The notes under the pieces are model-generated. The model was not told the origin of the DNA, made no database searches, and saw only the letters and a program-made list of their open reading frames with translations. This document shows positions 1 through 7,094 of a DNA stretch of 7,583 nucleotides, piece by piece. This stretch comes from Amoebophilaceae bacterium. GTDB taxonomy: Bacteria; Bacteroidota; Bacteroidia; Cytophagales; Amoebophilaceae. Every line of letters starts with the position of its first letter. Positions within the stretch are counted from its first letter, which is position 1. Both the position numbers and the translations under genes were made by a program. Location of the stretch: positions 1-7,583 of the forward strand of contig JALOLY010000044.1 in the NCBI GenBank assembly GCA_025455725.1, written 5' to 3'.

Positions 1-198
1 TTAAAGAGGGAGCACAGGCTGGGCAGGAATTATCTCAAGAGGCGTGTCGGTGACACGAACCATGCCTTGTTAGCAGGCATGGGCTTCAACTTGATGCTGT
101 TACTCAGAGAATTGGCAGGTAATTTTTTTGTCTTGCTGTTCAGAGCGTTAGCCCTACTAGAGCTTCCTAGACAAGAGCACTTACAGCAGACATCGTAA
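1..198 (+). CDS. IS5-family DDE transposase, C-terminal end (5' part outside window)
   Basis: Reading frame 1 is open from the first base to TAA at 196-198, giving 65 residues that start LKREHRLGRNYLK. The core H-RLGRNYLK-x(3)-GD-x(3)-ALLAG-GFN is the conserved C-terminal signature of IS5-group transposases, whose usual form is IEPxIGHLK..HRLGRN(Y/F)LKG..GD..NALL.AAG.N. K2 would be the final Lys of the family Y-R-E-K signature, so the catalytic Glu should lie about 7 codons left of the window edge. The hydrophobic leucine-rich tail (residues 27-56) is also normal for this family. The enzyme cuts and joins insertion-sequence ends. Nothing seen here is broken and the natural C-terminus is present, but whether the whole element is intact cannot be judged. 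It converges on the aminotransferase gene. A short minus-strand reading of the same bases is a shadow. The family call is by recalled motif, not by a search. Confidence 0.85.
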   Translation, partial: LKREHRLGRNYLKRRVGDTNHALLAGMGFNLMLLLRELAGNFFVLLFRALALLELPRQEHLQQTS

Positions 199-265
199 AC
201 ACGCGCGGACGAGTTGTTAAGACTCGACTAATTGCCTGCGGAGTACTTTTTGTGCAAGTAGTATT
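199..265. other. Convergent intergenic gap, expected right end of the IS element
   Basis: These 67 bases separate the transposase stop from the stop of the opposing aminotransferase gene. The right terminal inverted repeat of the IS should fall here, but with the left end outside the window I cannot define it or a target duplication. One small inverted repeat is visible: CGAGT (210-214) and ACTCG (222-226) around a 7-base loop. It could fold in RNA from either gene, but has no adjacent U-run on either strand, so I do not call it an intrinsic terminator. Confidence 0.4.
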
Positions 266-1492
266 TCAACTGGAGGGCAATCTTTTAGTGATAACCTCTA
301 GCTTGGCCAAAGCTATTTTGATCCGTTGTAGTGCCGTACGTAGCCGCCCTTCATCAGCTGCATAGGAGATTCTGACGCAATCGGGTGCGCCAAACGCACT
401 GCCCGTTACCAACGATACATGTGCTTCTTGCAAGAGGTACTCACATAGTGTATCCACGCTGTGTATTGTCGTCTGGCCATCTGTACGACCCAAATAATCA
501 CTCACGTCAGGAAACAGAAAAAAGGCTCCCGAAGGTGTATTGGAGCGTATTCCTGGGATATCCCGTAGAAGCCCTAAGCAGAGGTTGAGCCTCCTCCGGT
601 AAGCATCTACCATGAGTTGCACATTTTCTCTTTCTCCTTGAATAGCAGCTAATGCAGCACGCTGGGCAACAGAGGAAGGGGCACCGGTGGTCTGTCCCTG
701 GATTTTCTCACAAGCTTTGGCTAGCCACACAGGTGCTGCCATGTAGCCTACCCGCCAGCCTGTCATGGCAAATCCCTTAGAAAAGCCATTGATGGTAATT
801 ACACGGTCTTGCATGCCCGGAAGTGCACCTATGCTGGTATGTTCACCTATAAAGTTGATGTATTCGTAGATTTCATCTGCGATGACCAAAACATGCGGAT
901 GTTTTTCTAGTACCCTTGCCATGGCCTTGAGTGCGTGCTTGGGAAAAATATGACCCGTTGGATTACAAGGGCTAGAAAAAATAACTGCCTTGGTCCTGGG
1001 GGTGATGGCTTGGTTTAGCTGGTCAGGCGTGACTTCAAAGTTGTCGGAAAGCTTGCCGCGTACCAGAACTGGCTTGCCCCCTGCACATTGAATGATAGCT
1101 ACATAACTGACCCAGTAGGGGGTGTAAACTACTACCTCGTCGCCAGGGTTGAGCAAGCACGAAAAAACATTGGCAATGGCCTGCTTGGCGCCGTTGGATA
1201 CGACGACTTGGCTAGGGTCGCAACGAATGTTGTTTTCCCGGCGGAGTTTGTCTGCAATGGCTGCGCGCAGATCAGCATAGCCTGCCACTGGCGCATAAGA
1301 GAAGTAAATCCCTGCGTCGATCGCCTGCTTGGCTGCCTGCTGGATAGGCAAGGGTGTTGCGAAGTCTGGCTCCCCTACACTCAGGTTGATCACGTCGTGC
1401 CCCTGTGCCCGCAAGTCCGTAGCCTTTTGGTGCATCTCGATGGTGGCAGAGCTTTGTAGGGCGCTGATACGGTCAGCAAGAAGGTGATTCAT
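266..1492 (-). CDS. aspC: Class I PLP-dependent aminotransferase (aspartate aminotransferase type)
   Basis: A complete 408-residue cytosolic fold-type I aminotransferase. It probably interconverts aspartate and 2-oxoglutarate with oxaloacetate and glutamate; related enzymes also act on prephenate or aromatic substrates. Visible landmarks are GEPDF (40-44), SNGAKQAI (99-106, phosphate-binding region), NPTG (177-180, cofactor-contacting Asn), DEIY (206-209, Asp to the pyridine nitrogen and Tyr to O3'), SKGFAMTGWRVGY (238-250, with K239 as the PLP Schiff-base lysine and R247), and R374 in VRISYA, the Arg that binds the substrate alpha-carboxylate. All expected catalytic residues are present and the length is normal for the ~400-residue subgroup I-gamma enzymes. 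The last ~10 residues run slightly past the usual end. The ATG at 1492-1490 fits the family N-terminus (LADRI..L..SAT); no Shine-Dalgarno sequence precedes it. A TACAAT hexamer lies about 45 bases upstream without a convincing partner. The gene stands alone, converging on the IS element and divergent from the chaperone gene. Substrate choice is inferred, not shown. Confidence 0.93.
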   Translation of the reverse strand: MNHLLADRISALQSSATIEMHQKATDLRAQGHDVINLSVGEPDFATPLPIQQAAKQAIDAGIYFSYAPVAGYADLRAAIADKLRRENNIRCDPSQVVVSNGAKQAIANVFSCLLNPGDEVVVYTPYWVSYVAIIQCAGGKPVLVRGKLSDNFEVTPDQLNQAITPRTKAVIFSSPCNPTGHIFPKHALKAMARVLEKHPHVLVIADEIYEYINFIGEHTSIGALPGMQDRVITINGFSKGFAMTGWRVGYMAAPVWLAKACEKIQGQTTGAPSSVAQRAALAAIQGERENVQLMVDAYRRRLNLCLGLLRDIPGIRSNTPSGAFFLFPDVSDYLGRTDGQTTIHSVDTLCEYLLQEAHVSLVTGSAFGAPDCVRISYAADEGRLRTALQRIKIALAKLEVITKRLPSS

Positions 1493-1591
1493 GACTTGGA
1501 ATAATACGAGGTCTTTACGAGATGCATTGTAGTTATTCTTAACCTTTTAGGTGTCTTTTCTGCCTTTAGTTTTAGGCCTATTGCGTCATGT

Positions 1592-1617
1592 TGTCCTTTT
1601 CGAAGAGAGGAAGGACA
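1592..1617. repeat. Small inverted repeat upstream of the aminotransferase gene
   Basis: TGTCCTT (1592-1598) and AAGGACA (1611-1617) are perfect complements around a 12-base spacer, and two further G-T pairs could extend the stem. It lies about 100 bases upstream of the aminotransferase start. There is no U-run on either strand and no known element matches, so it could be an operator-like site, a leader hairpin or chance. Confidence 0.3.
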
Positions 1618-2234
1618 TAGAGTGCTGTATGATCGCTCACGTACCCACTTTCAGTGATACATGGAAAATCCCTCTTGGGAATGCGCACATACCGTACGCC
1701 AAGACCCCCTAATACGCGCTGGCCCGTACGTCCCAACTAGGCCTAGACAGAGGTCACTAACCTTACAAACCAACGCCGAATCCTGGTATGGAGTCCATTT
1801 TACACCTCTGAGGTGCCCACTCAGCCCCCTCACAACGCCTTGCCCGGGATGTCAGTGGTTTGCCCTGCAGGCTTTTCGCTCTACCACCATCATGTGGGCC
1901 GCAAACTTAGAGCCTTTACCTTCAGATCAGGTCTCCAAAATTATAGATCTTATCCCAATAATCTCAGTGCAATATATGCAGGCTCATCCTATGGCAAACA
2001 CGTGTATCCATCCGAGATCAGCCCTGTTTTTGGTTGTGACAGGGATGGTACTAATCGTCTCTTCGGCAGGTTTCTTCCAGAATGAGCATGCTGCAATAAA
2101 ACCTCCCACAGCGGACTAAAGCTGGGCTGATCGGTTGGGTGCTCTCAAATTGCTCTGGAGCTCTTCCTCCCCCAACCCTCAGGTTATGCCGCTCCTGCTT
2201 GCAATTCTTGAAGATGGGTAACGCCATAAATATG

Positions 2235-2242
2235 TACTTTTG
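2235..2242 (+). promoter_or_regulatory. Putative Bacteroidota -7 promoter element for the PpiD-like gene
   Basis: TACTTTTG matches the Bacteroidota primary-sigma -7 consensus TAnnTTTG exactly and sits 35 bases before the ATG at 2278, a sensible distance for a short leader. The partner -33 element is weak: the nearest TTG (2208-2210) is 24 bases upstream, somewhat further than usual. The -7 box overlaps a small palindrome, GTAC-TTTT-GTAC (2234-2245), which could be chance or an operator. The leader carries three tandem AATC units (2254-2265) and no Shine-Dalgarno sequence, as is common in this phylum. Confidence 0.45.
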
Positions 2243-2277
2243 TACGATGCGGGAATCAATCAATCAAACCTAGAGCT

Positions 2278-4059
2278 ATGGCAATCATTAGCACAATACG
2301 AAAGCACTCAGGCGTGGCGGTGGGAATTATCGCCATCGGACTGATTTTATTTCTGATTAGTGGGGACATTATACAGATTAGTGCTATGCTGACTGGTAAA
2401 AACCGGACAGAGGTGGGGACTATAGCGGGAGAGAAAATAACCCTGCAAGCATACCAAACGCAAGTAGAGCAACTGCGTCGGTACTTTCACAACCATGTTG
2501 GTGCGCAGGAAGCGATTATTGGAGACCAAGCTTGGAATCAGCTTGTGACCGATATAGTCTATCAGAAAGAGTGTGGTTATCTAGGATTAGCAATTAGTGA
2601 AGACGAGTTAGTAGACATGGTGCAGGGAGATCATATTCATCCAGAGCTACAAACTGCTTTCCAAAATTCTGAGACAAAACGGTTCGACAAACAACAGCTG
2701 ATTGATTATCTGAAAAGGTTAGCACAAATGCCGGAAGCACAACAGGCGCAGTGGCATCAATTTGAAAGTGGTCTAGCTACTTTGAGGCAACGTGAAAAAC
2801 TCGCTCAACTGATGAAGAAAAGCACATTCATCACTACACTAGAGGCCAAAGAGCAGTACGACATGGATCAAACCACATTCCATGTCAAGTGCCTCTATGT
2901 TCCTTACTACACCTGTTCAGACGATGCAACACAGGTCACCGACAAGATGCTAAAGGCCTATCTCTCATCACACAAAAGTACTTATCAAGTAGAAGAAAGT
3001 AGAAGCATACGGTACGTCACCTTTCCGATTATCCCCACCCAAGAGGATGTGCAAGCTTTTCACGAAGAGCTGAAAACGGTCAAGGAGTCTTTCTCCCAAG
3101 CCAAAGCCGATCGTGTTTTTGCAAAAGTCAATACCGACGGAATGCCTTCGTCGTCTTACCTCCAACTTACCGCTCAGCAACTTCCTGAAGTACTGGCAAC
3201 ACAAAAGTCTCGGCTAAAGGAGGGCATGGTCATAGGCCCTGTACAAGAAGGAACGGTGTACAAGCTCTACAAGGTAGTAGCCATTGACCCGCAAGCAACT
3301 CACCCATATGACATCGCTGTCATTGAGAAACACCTAGTGCCAGGCGACCAGACTCGTGACCATATATTCAAGAAAGCGGATTACTGCGCTAGTACTGTCA
3401 AGAACGCAGCACAGTTGAAAACTTACAGTACCCAAGAGGCGTTACCACTGTACGAAGCGCAAGTCGGTAAGAATGATGTACAGATAGGCACGCTTTCTCA
3501 AGCTCGAGAGTTGGTTCGGTGGCTATACAACGATGCCGCTGTGGGCCAAATATCTCCGGTTTTTGAATTAGGTGGTGAGTATGTAGTGGCTGTCATGACC
3601 AACCAGGCGTCTAAAGGTGTGGCTCCGCTGGCGCAAGTACGCGATGAGATTACCCTTAAAACACACAACGAACGCAAAGCTCGCACCATCATGACCAAGT
3701 TGCAGCAACTCAGTGGAACAACTCTAGAAGAAAAAATGACGCAGTATGGCGATGGAGCCAGACTCCTGGAGGTTAAAGAGCTACGTTTTGACGATGACAT
3801 CCTCTCAAGTGCTGGTATGGCACGGCAGGCAGTGGGTACCGCTTGCGCACTACAACCCGGAGCGCAAGCCACGGTGGCCGATGAAAATGGTGTGCTGGTC
3901 GTAGAGGTGGTTGCCAAGAATGTTGCAGGGTCTGTAAGAGACGTAGCAACTTACCAGCAAAGTCTGACGTATTTGGCTCAAATCGGGCAACCATACAGTA
4001 CCCTAGAGGCACTAAAAGCGTTGGCAAAAGTCACGGACAATAGATACAAATTTTATTAA
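2278..4059 (+). CDS. Membrane-anchored SurA_N/PpiD-like periplasmic chaperone lacking the parvulin domain
   Basis: A 593-residue protein of the Bacteroidota PpiD/SurA-like family, which helps fold proteins in the periplasm, especially those bound for the outer membrane. The N-terminus MAIISTIRKHSG followed by a hydrophobic helix (about 12-29) is typical of the family and supports this ATG; it predicts an N-in, C-out inner-membrane anchor. Residues about 43-205 form a SurA_N-type domain: G-TIAGEKIT..AY start, DQAWNQLVTDIVYQKE, and an F-DKQQLIDYLK segment before the linking helix. Residues 400-475 match the conserved family C-terminal part (LVRWLYNDAAVGQISPVFEL, then YVVAV). Family members usually have about 700 residues with a parvulin (PpiC) domain in the middle. 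Here the flank ending VYKLYKVVAI (327-336) is joined within about ten residues to the usual post-parvulin segment (IAVIEKHLVPGDQTRD, 346-361), with no HILI, GGDLGWF or GYH motifs. It is therefore predicted to have chaperone but no prolyl isomerase activity. It is the first gene of the rightward block and has its own promoter candidate. Confidence 0.85.
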   Translation: MAIISTIRKHSGVAVGIIAIGLILFLISGDIIQISAMLTGKNRTEVGTIAGEKITLQAYQTQVEQLRRYFHNHVGAQEAIIGDQAWNQLVTDIVYQKECGYLGLAISEDELVDMVQGDHIHPELQTAFQNSETKRFDKQQLIDYLKRLAQMPEAQQAQWHQFESGLATLRQREKLAQLMKKSTFITTLEAKEQYDMDQTTFHVKCLYVPYYTCSDDATQVTDKMLKAYLSSHKSTYQVEESRSIRYVTFPIIPTQEDVQAFHEELKTVKESFSQAKADRVFAKVNTDGMPSSSYLQLTAQQLPEVLATQKSRLKEGMVIGPVQEGTVYKLYKVVAIDPQATHPYDIAVIEKHLVPGDQTRDHIFKKADYCASTVKNAAQLKTYSTQEALPLYEAQVGKNDVQIGTLSQARELVRWLYNDAAVGQISPVFELGGEYVVAVMTNQASKGVAPLAQVRDEITLKTHNERKARTIMTKLQQLSGTTLEEKMTQYGDGARLLEVKELRFDDDILSSAGMARQAVGTACALQPGAQATVADENGVLVVEVVAKNVAGSVRDVATYQQSLTYLAQIGQPYSTLEALKALAKVTDNRYKFY

Positions 4060-4133
4060 ATCATCTGTTGATTGGGGTTGGTTTCGAGCAGCCTTCCACC
4101 TGATGCTCTCGGTAATTTTTATGCGATCAGTCT

Positions 4134-4140
4134 TACTTTG
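4134..4140 (+). promoter_or_regulatory. Weak promoter candidate before the UvrD/PcrA gene
   Basis: TACTTTG resembles the Bacteroidota -7 box TAnnTTTG with one base missing between TA and TTTG, and lies 51 bases before the ATG at 4192. The 132-base gap after the chaperone stop leaves room for a promoter, but no clear -33 TTG element is present at normal spacing. Read-through from the chaperone gene is equally possible. Confidence 0.22.
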
Positions 4141-4191
4141 CAGCAAGGAATTAAACCGACACTGCCAATCAGTGCATCATACGACTGTTCT

Positions 4192-6432
4192 ATGAACTTG
4201 TCGCATCTCAACAGTATACAACAGCGAGCTGTCACCAGCACGGAGGGGCCATACATGGTTATTGCAGGGGCAGGATCAGGAAAGACCAGTGTCCTGACGC
4301 ATCGCATTGCCTATCTGTTGGAGGCGGCACACATTAACCCCTCCAACATCTTGGCTCTGACTTTTACCAATAAAGCGGCCACCGAGATGCGCCAACGTAT
4401 CGAAAACATGGTCGGCCCAGCAGCCAAAAATCTATGGCTCGGTACTTTTCACAGCATCTTTGCAAGAATTTTGCGCAAAGAAGCAGATCGATTGGGCTAC
4501 CCCCGCAATTTCACCATTTACGACACTGATGATAGCAGGGCATTGCTTCGGTCGATCATTAAAGAGATGAACCTAGACGACCAAGTGTATAAGCCCTATG
4601 TGGTGCTTGCTCGTATTTCAGGTGCCAAAAATCGTCTGATCACTGCCCAGGCGTATGCCAACAGCGCTCTCTATCAGGCAGATGATGAAAGCGCCCGAAA
4701 ACCTCACTTGGGTACCATATTTCTAAAATACGTCGATCGTTGTTTCAAAGCGGGAGCTATGGACTTTGACGACCTTATTTTTAATACCCATCAGCTTTTA
4801 AGGTACGCTGAGGTGCTCTACAAGTATCAGGAGTGCTTTCGGTACATCATGATCGATGAGTTTCAAGACACGAACATGGCCCAATACGCCATTGTCAAGG
4901 ACCTCGCTATGCTGCACAAAAACATCTGCGTTGTAGGTGACGATGCCCAGAGCATTTATGCATTTCGTGGTGCAGACATCCATAATATCCTCAACTTTGA
5001 GAAAGACTACGCGACCTTGAGTGTCATTAAGTTGGAACAGAATTACCGTTCTACCCAGAACATTGTCTATGCTGCTAACTCAATTATCAGTCACAACAAA
5101 GCACAATTCAAGAAAGTGGTTTGGACAGATAACGATGTAGGTGAACCTATAGACCTGATCAGGGCTACTACTGATGCCGAAGAGGGACGCTTGGTGGCTG
5201 CTTCCATCTATGAATCCAGGGCCAATCACAAGCTCCGCAACAACGACTTTGCTATACTGTACCGCACAAATAGCCAATCTAGAGCCATTGAAGAAGCTTT
5301 GCGGAAGATGAATATGTCGTACCGTGTTGTTGGAGGCATGTCTTTCTACCAAAGAAAGGAGGTAAAAGATCTATTGGCTTACCTGAGGCTGTTGATCAAT
5401 CCCAACGATGAAGCAGCCCTGAAGCGCATCATCAACCTACCTAAGAGAGGTATTGGCGCCAACAGCGTAGACAAAATGGTGACAGCAGCCACAGACCATG
5501 CCATTCCCCTCTGGAAAGTCGTATGCCATGCCTCCAGTTTTCTAGGCAGCCGAGTAGGCAATACTATTGAGGAGTTTGCCGCCATGATTCAGCAGATTGC
5601 CGCAGAACTATCCCAAAGAGATGCGTATGATATTGCCAGTTGCATTGCCAAGCGCTCTGGGCTACTTAAGGAGTTGCACGAGGATAAAACTGTGGAAGGA
5701 CTTGGACGATATGAAAACGTACAGGAACTTCTGAACGGCGTGAAGGAATTCACTACCAACCCCGAAAATGAAGACACTAGCCTGGCAGCTTTTTTACAAG
5801 AAGTAGCCTTAGCCACCAATGCTGACACAGTAGATCAGGAGGTTACAGACAAGATTACACTGATGACCATCCATGCTGCCAAAGGACTTGAATTTGCGTA
5901 TGTCTACGTTGTGGGGATGGAAGAGGGACTTTTTCCTTCGCAACTGATGCTAGAAAGCCGTGCCGATCTGGAGGAAGAACGCCGACTCTTTTACGTAGCC
6001 GTAACTCGTGCCCGACAGAGAATTTTCTTGACCTATGCCATGACACGCTATCGCTTTGGTCGGCTCAAACACTGCGAACCCAGCCGCTTCATTACTGAGA
6101 TCGACCCAGCTTATTTGCAAATGAAGACCCAACGAGCTTTGCAGGTTGCCCATAGTGAGGGTTATGCCCGTCGGCTGGTGAGTAGTATTGCTAGAAATGC
6201 ACAAAAACCTCCACAACAAACACATGCCATGAACAACTTCCAGCCCAGCGATATGACCCACATCGAGGTGGGCATGCAGGTTGCCCATCCTAGATTTGGC
6301 CGAGGTACGGTATGTCAGCTAGATGTATCAGGTGATGTGCGCAAAGCCAAAATAGATTTTGTTGACTTTGGGGAAAAGACTTTATTGCTTAGCTTCGCCA
6401 AGATTAAGATCCTTGATCGCATTCCTGAATAA
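4192..6432 (+). CDS. uvrD: UvrD/PcrA-type superfamily 1A DNA helicase
   Basis: A 746-residue ATP-dependent 3'-5' DNA helicase, acting in nucleotide-excision and mismatch repair and in removal of RecA or stalled complexes from DNA. All SF1A motifs are present and intact: Q motif LNSIQQRAV (6-14), Walker A AGAGSGKT (25-32, K31), Ia LTFTNKAATEM (56-66), Ib GTFHSI (84-89), Walker B DEFQDTN (222-228), III VGDDAQSIYAFRGAD (248-262), IV LEQNYRS (281-287), V LMTIHAAKGLEF (557-568), VI RRLFYVAVTRAR (597-608). The C-terminal segment VGMQVAHPRFGRGTV...KIDF (693-723) is the Tudor-like UvrD/PcrA tail, which contacts RNA polymerase in other bacteria; this argues against Rep or RecB. Length is normal. The frame stays open back to a TTG at 4072, but those 40 residues are not helicase-like, while ATG 4192 gives MNLSHLNSIQQ, placing the Q motif at the expected distance. 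No Shine-Dalgarno sequence is seen. pcrA would be an equally fair symbol. Confidence 0.95.
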   Translation: MNLSHLNSIQQRAVTSTEGPYMVIAGAGSGKTSVLTHRIAYLLEAAHINPSNILALTFTNKAATEMRQRIENMVGPAAKNLWLGTFHSIFARILRKEADRLGYPRNFTIYDTDDSRALLRSIIKEMNLDDQVYKPYVVLARISGAKNRLITAQAYANSALYQADDESARKPHLGTIFLKYVDRCFKAGAMDFDDLIFNTHQLLRYAEVLYKYQECFRYIMIDEFQDTNMAQYAIVKDLAMLHKNICVVGDDAQSIYAFRGADIHNILNFEKDYATLSVIKLEQNYRSTQNIVYAANSIISHNKAQFKKVVWTDNDVGEPIDLIRATTDAEEGRLVAASIYESRANHKLRNNDFAILYRTNSQSRAIEEALRKMNMSYRVVGGMSFYQRKEVKDLLAYLRLLINPNDEAALKRIINLPKRGIGANSVDKMVTAATDHAIPLWKVVCHASSFLGSRVGNTIEEFAAMIQQIAAELSQRDAYDIASCIAKRSGLLKELHEDKTVEGLGRYENVQELLNGVKEFTTNPENEDTSLAAFLQEVALATNADTVDQEVTDKITLMTIHAAKGLEFAYVYVVGMEEGLFPSQLMLESRADLEEERRLFYVAVTRARQRIFLTYAMTRYRFGRLKHCEPSRFITEIDPAYLQMKTQRALQVAHSEGYARRLVSSIARNAQKPPQQTHAMNNFQPSDMTHIEVGMQVAHPRFGRGTVCQLDVSGDVRKAKIDFVDFGEKTLLLSFAKIKILDRIPE

Positions 6433-6473
6433 TCAACCCCAACGTTTACTTTAGATTCTAAAACACATTCGTG

Positions 6474-7094
6474 ATGCACGACTACAATGCTACGCGCAAA
6501 CCCCTGATTTTAAGAGAGTATGGTAGAAATGTTCAAAATCTTGCAGAGGTTATGCGCACCATGGAAGATAGAGCCCAAAGAACGCTGCATGCCCAAGGTG
6601 TTTTGAGACTGATGGCCATACTAGATGCCAACAACAAGTACAGTGCTGAGAATGCTCAAAAACGTTGGGATGATCTTATGATTATCTCTGAATATACCTT
6701 AGATGTGGACGGACCTTATCCGATGCCCGAGAAGAGTATACTCAACAAAAATCTACAACGCCCAGCGTATACCAAACAACCTATCAAGTTCAGGAGCTAT
6801 GGCCGCAATGTAGAGCGTCTTATTCAGAAGGCAGTGTGTACAGAGGACCCAAAGGAACAAGAAAAAATGGTGGTCGGCATCGTCAAACTGATGAAAAATT
6901 TCAGCAACGAATGGAATAGAGATAATGTGGACTGCAACACGCTGCTTGTTAACATCAAGCACATGGCAGACAACAAGCTCGCCGTTGACTTTGAGAAGCT
7001 CAAAGCGCGAAATATTTTTCATACGACACACAAGGATAGAAATAGAGGGAGTAAGACCAATAGAAGCACGGATAATCGCAAGAAGACCGCATGA
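6474..7094 (+). CDS. DUF4290 family protein, function unknown
   Basis: A 206-residue, probably cytosolic protein with no signal peptide or membrane segment. It matches the DUF4290 family as I know it from Bacteroidota: an N-terminal YNATR..LI..EYGRN block (4-19), then WDDLMIIS-x(5)-DVDGPYP (65-83), then IKFRSYGRNV (104-113) and WNRD (147-150). The two YGRN blocks reveal an internal duplication: residues about 14-83 align with 107-173, sharing R-YGRNV, a following ED, and a helix ending in LM. The tail (about 178-206) is basic, polar and probably disordered. ATG 6474 gives the family-like start MHDYNATR; an in-frame GTG lies just before it at 6471. The gene begins 41 bases after the helicase stop and its TGA overlaps the murA ATG, so it is likely coupled to murA. 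That linkage recurs in the phylum and hints at a role near cell-wall synthesis, but no activity is known to me and no catalytic motif is visible. Confidence 0.88.
   Translation: MHDYNATRKPLILREYGRNVQNLAEVMRTMEDRAQRTLHAQGVLRLMAILDANNKYSAENAQKRWDDLMIISEYTLDVDGPYPMPEKSILNKNLQRPAYTKQPIKFRSYGRNVERLIQKAVCTEDPKEQEKMVVGIVKLMKNFSNEWNRDNVDCNTLLVNIKHMADNKLAVDFEKLKARNIFHTTHKDRNRGSKTNRSTDNRKKTA
7091..7094 (+). promoter_or_regulatory. ATGA stop-start overlap between DUF4290 and murA
   Basis: The murA ATG (7091-7093) overlaps the TGA stop of the DUF4290 gene (7092-7094). This 4-base overlap is the classic arrangement for translational re-initiation, here with only a weak purine-rich stretch (AAGAAGA) before it. 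It implies one transcript and linked production of the two proteins. Confidence 0.8.

Larger units (their letters stand above)
1493..2277. other. 785-bp region without a convincing gene, between divergent genes
   Basis: I read both strands for genes, tRNAs and transposon remnants and found nothing I can name. Several overlapping frames are open on both strands, the longest 152 codons at 1661-2119 (+), but their translations are rich in Cys, Pro, His and Trp and show no family motif. Open frames on both strands over one stretch of mid-range GC suggest non-coding or decayed DNA. The only protein-like piece is the end of the 152-codon frame, from ATG 1991 to TAA 2117-2119: 42 codons with a hydrophobic run (ALFLVVTGMVLIVSSAG) like a signal peptide or membrane segment, ending abruptly. 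The region also holds a hairpin at 1592-1617 and, at its right end, the probable promoter of the chaperone gene. Confidence 0.6.

Noticed and set aside
1..63. 20-codon minus-strand frame ending in TAA at the first bases
   Set aside because: It lies wholly within the plus-strand transposase reading, which carries a recognisable conserved motif; the minus-strand reading is a shadow.
210..226. Hairpin CGAGT-loop-ACTCG as an intrinsic terminator for the convergent genes
   Set aside because: The stem has only five pairs and no U-run follows on either strand.
1661..2119. 152-codon open frame on the plus strand
   Set aside because: Composition is unlike the neighbouring proteins, no domain or motif is recognisable, other frames on both strands are open over the same bases, and no promoter or ribosome site precedes it. 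Only its last 42 codons look protein-like.
3498..4027. Minus-strand open frames of 139 and 84 codons inside the chaperone gene
   Set aside because: They are antisense to a well-supported gene and rich in Ser, Thr, Arg and Pro, as expected of shadow frames.
6447..6454. TACTTTAG as a -7 promoter box for DUF4290-murA
   Set aside because: It departs from TAnnTTTG, lacks a -33 partner, and lies only about 20 bases from the start codon.
6450..6462. TTTAG-ATT-CTAAA inverted repeat between the helicase and DUF4290 genes
   Set aside because: The stem is short and AT-rich with a 3-base loop, and the gap is only 41 bases within a likely co-transcribed run; a terminator is not supported.
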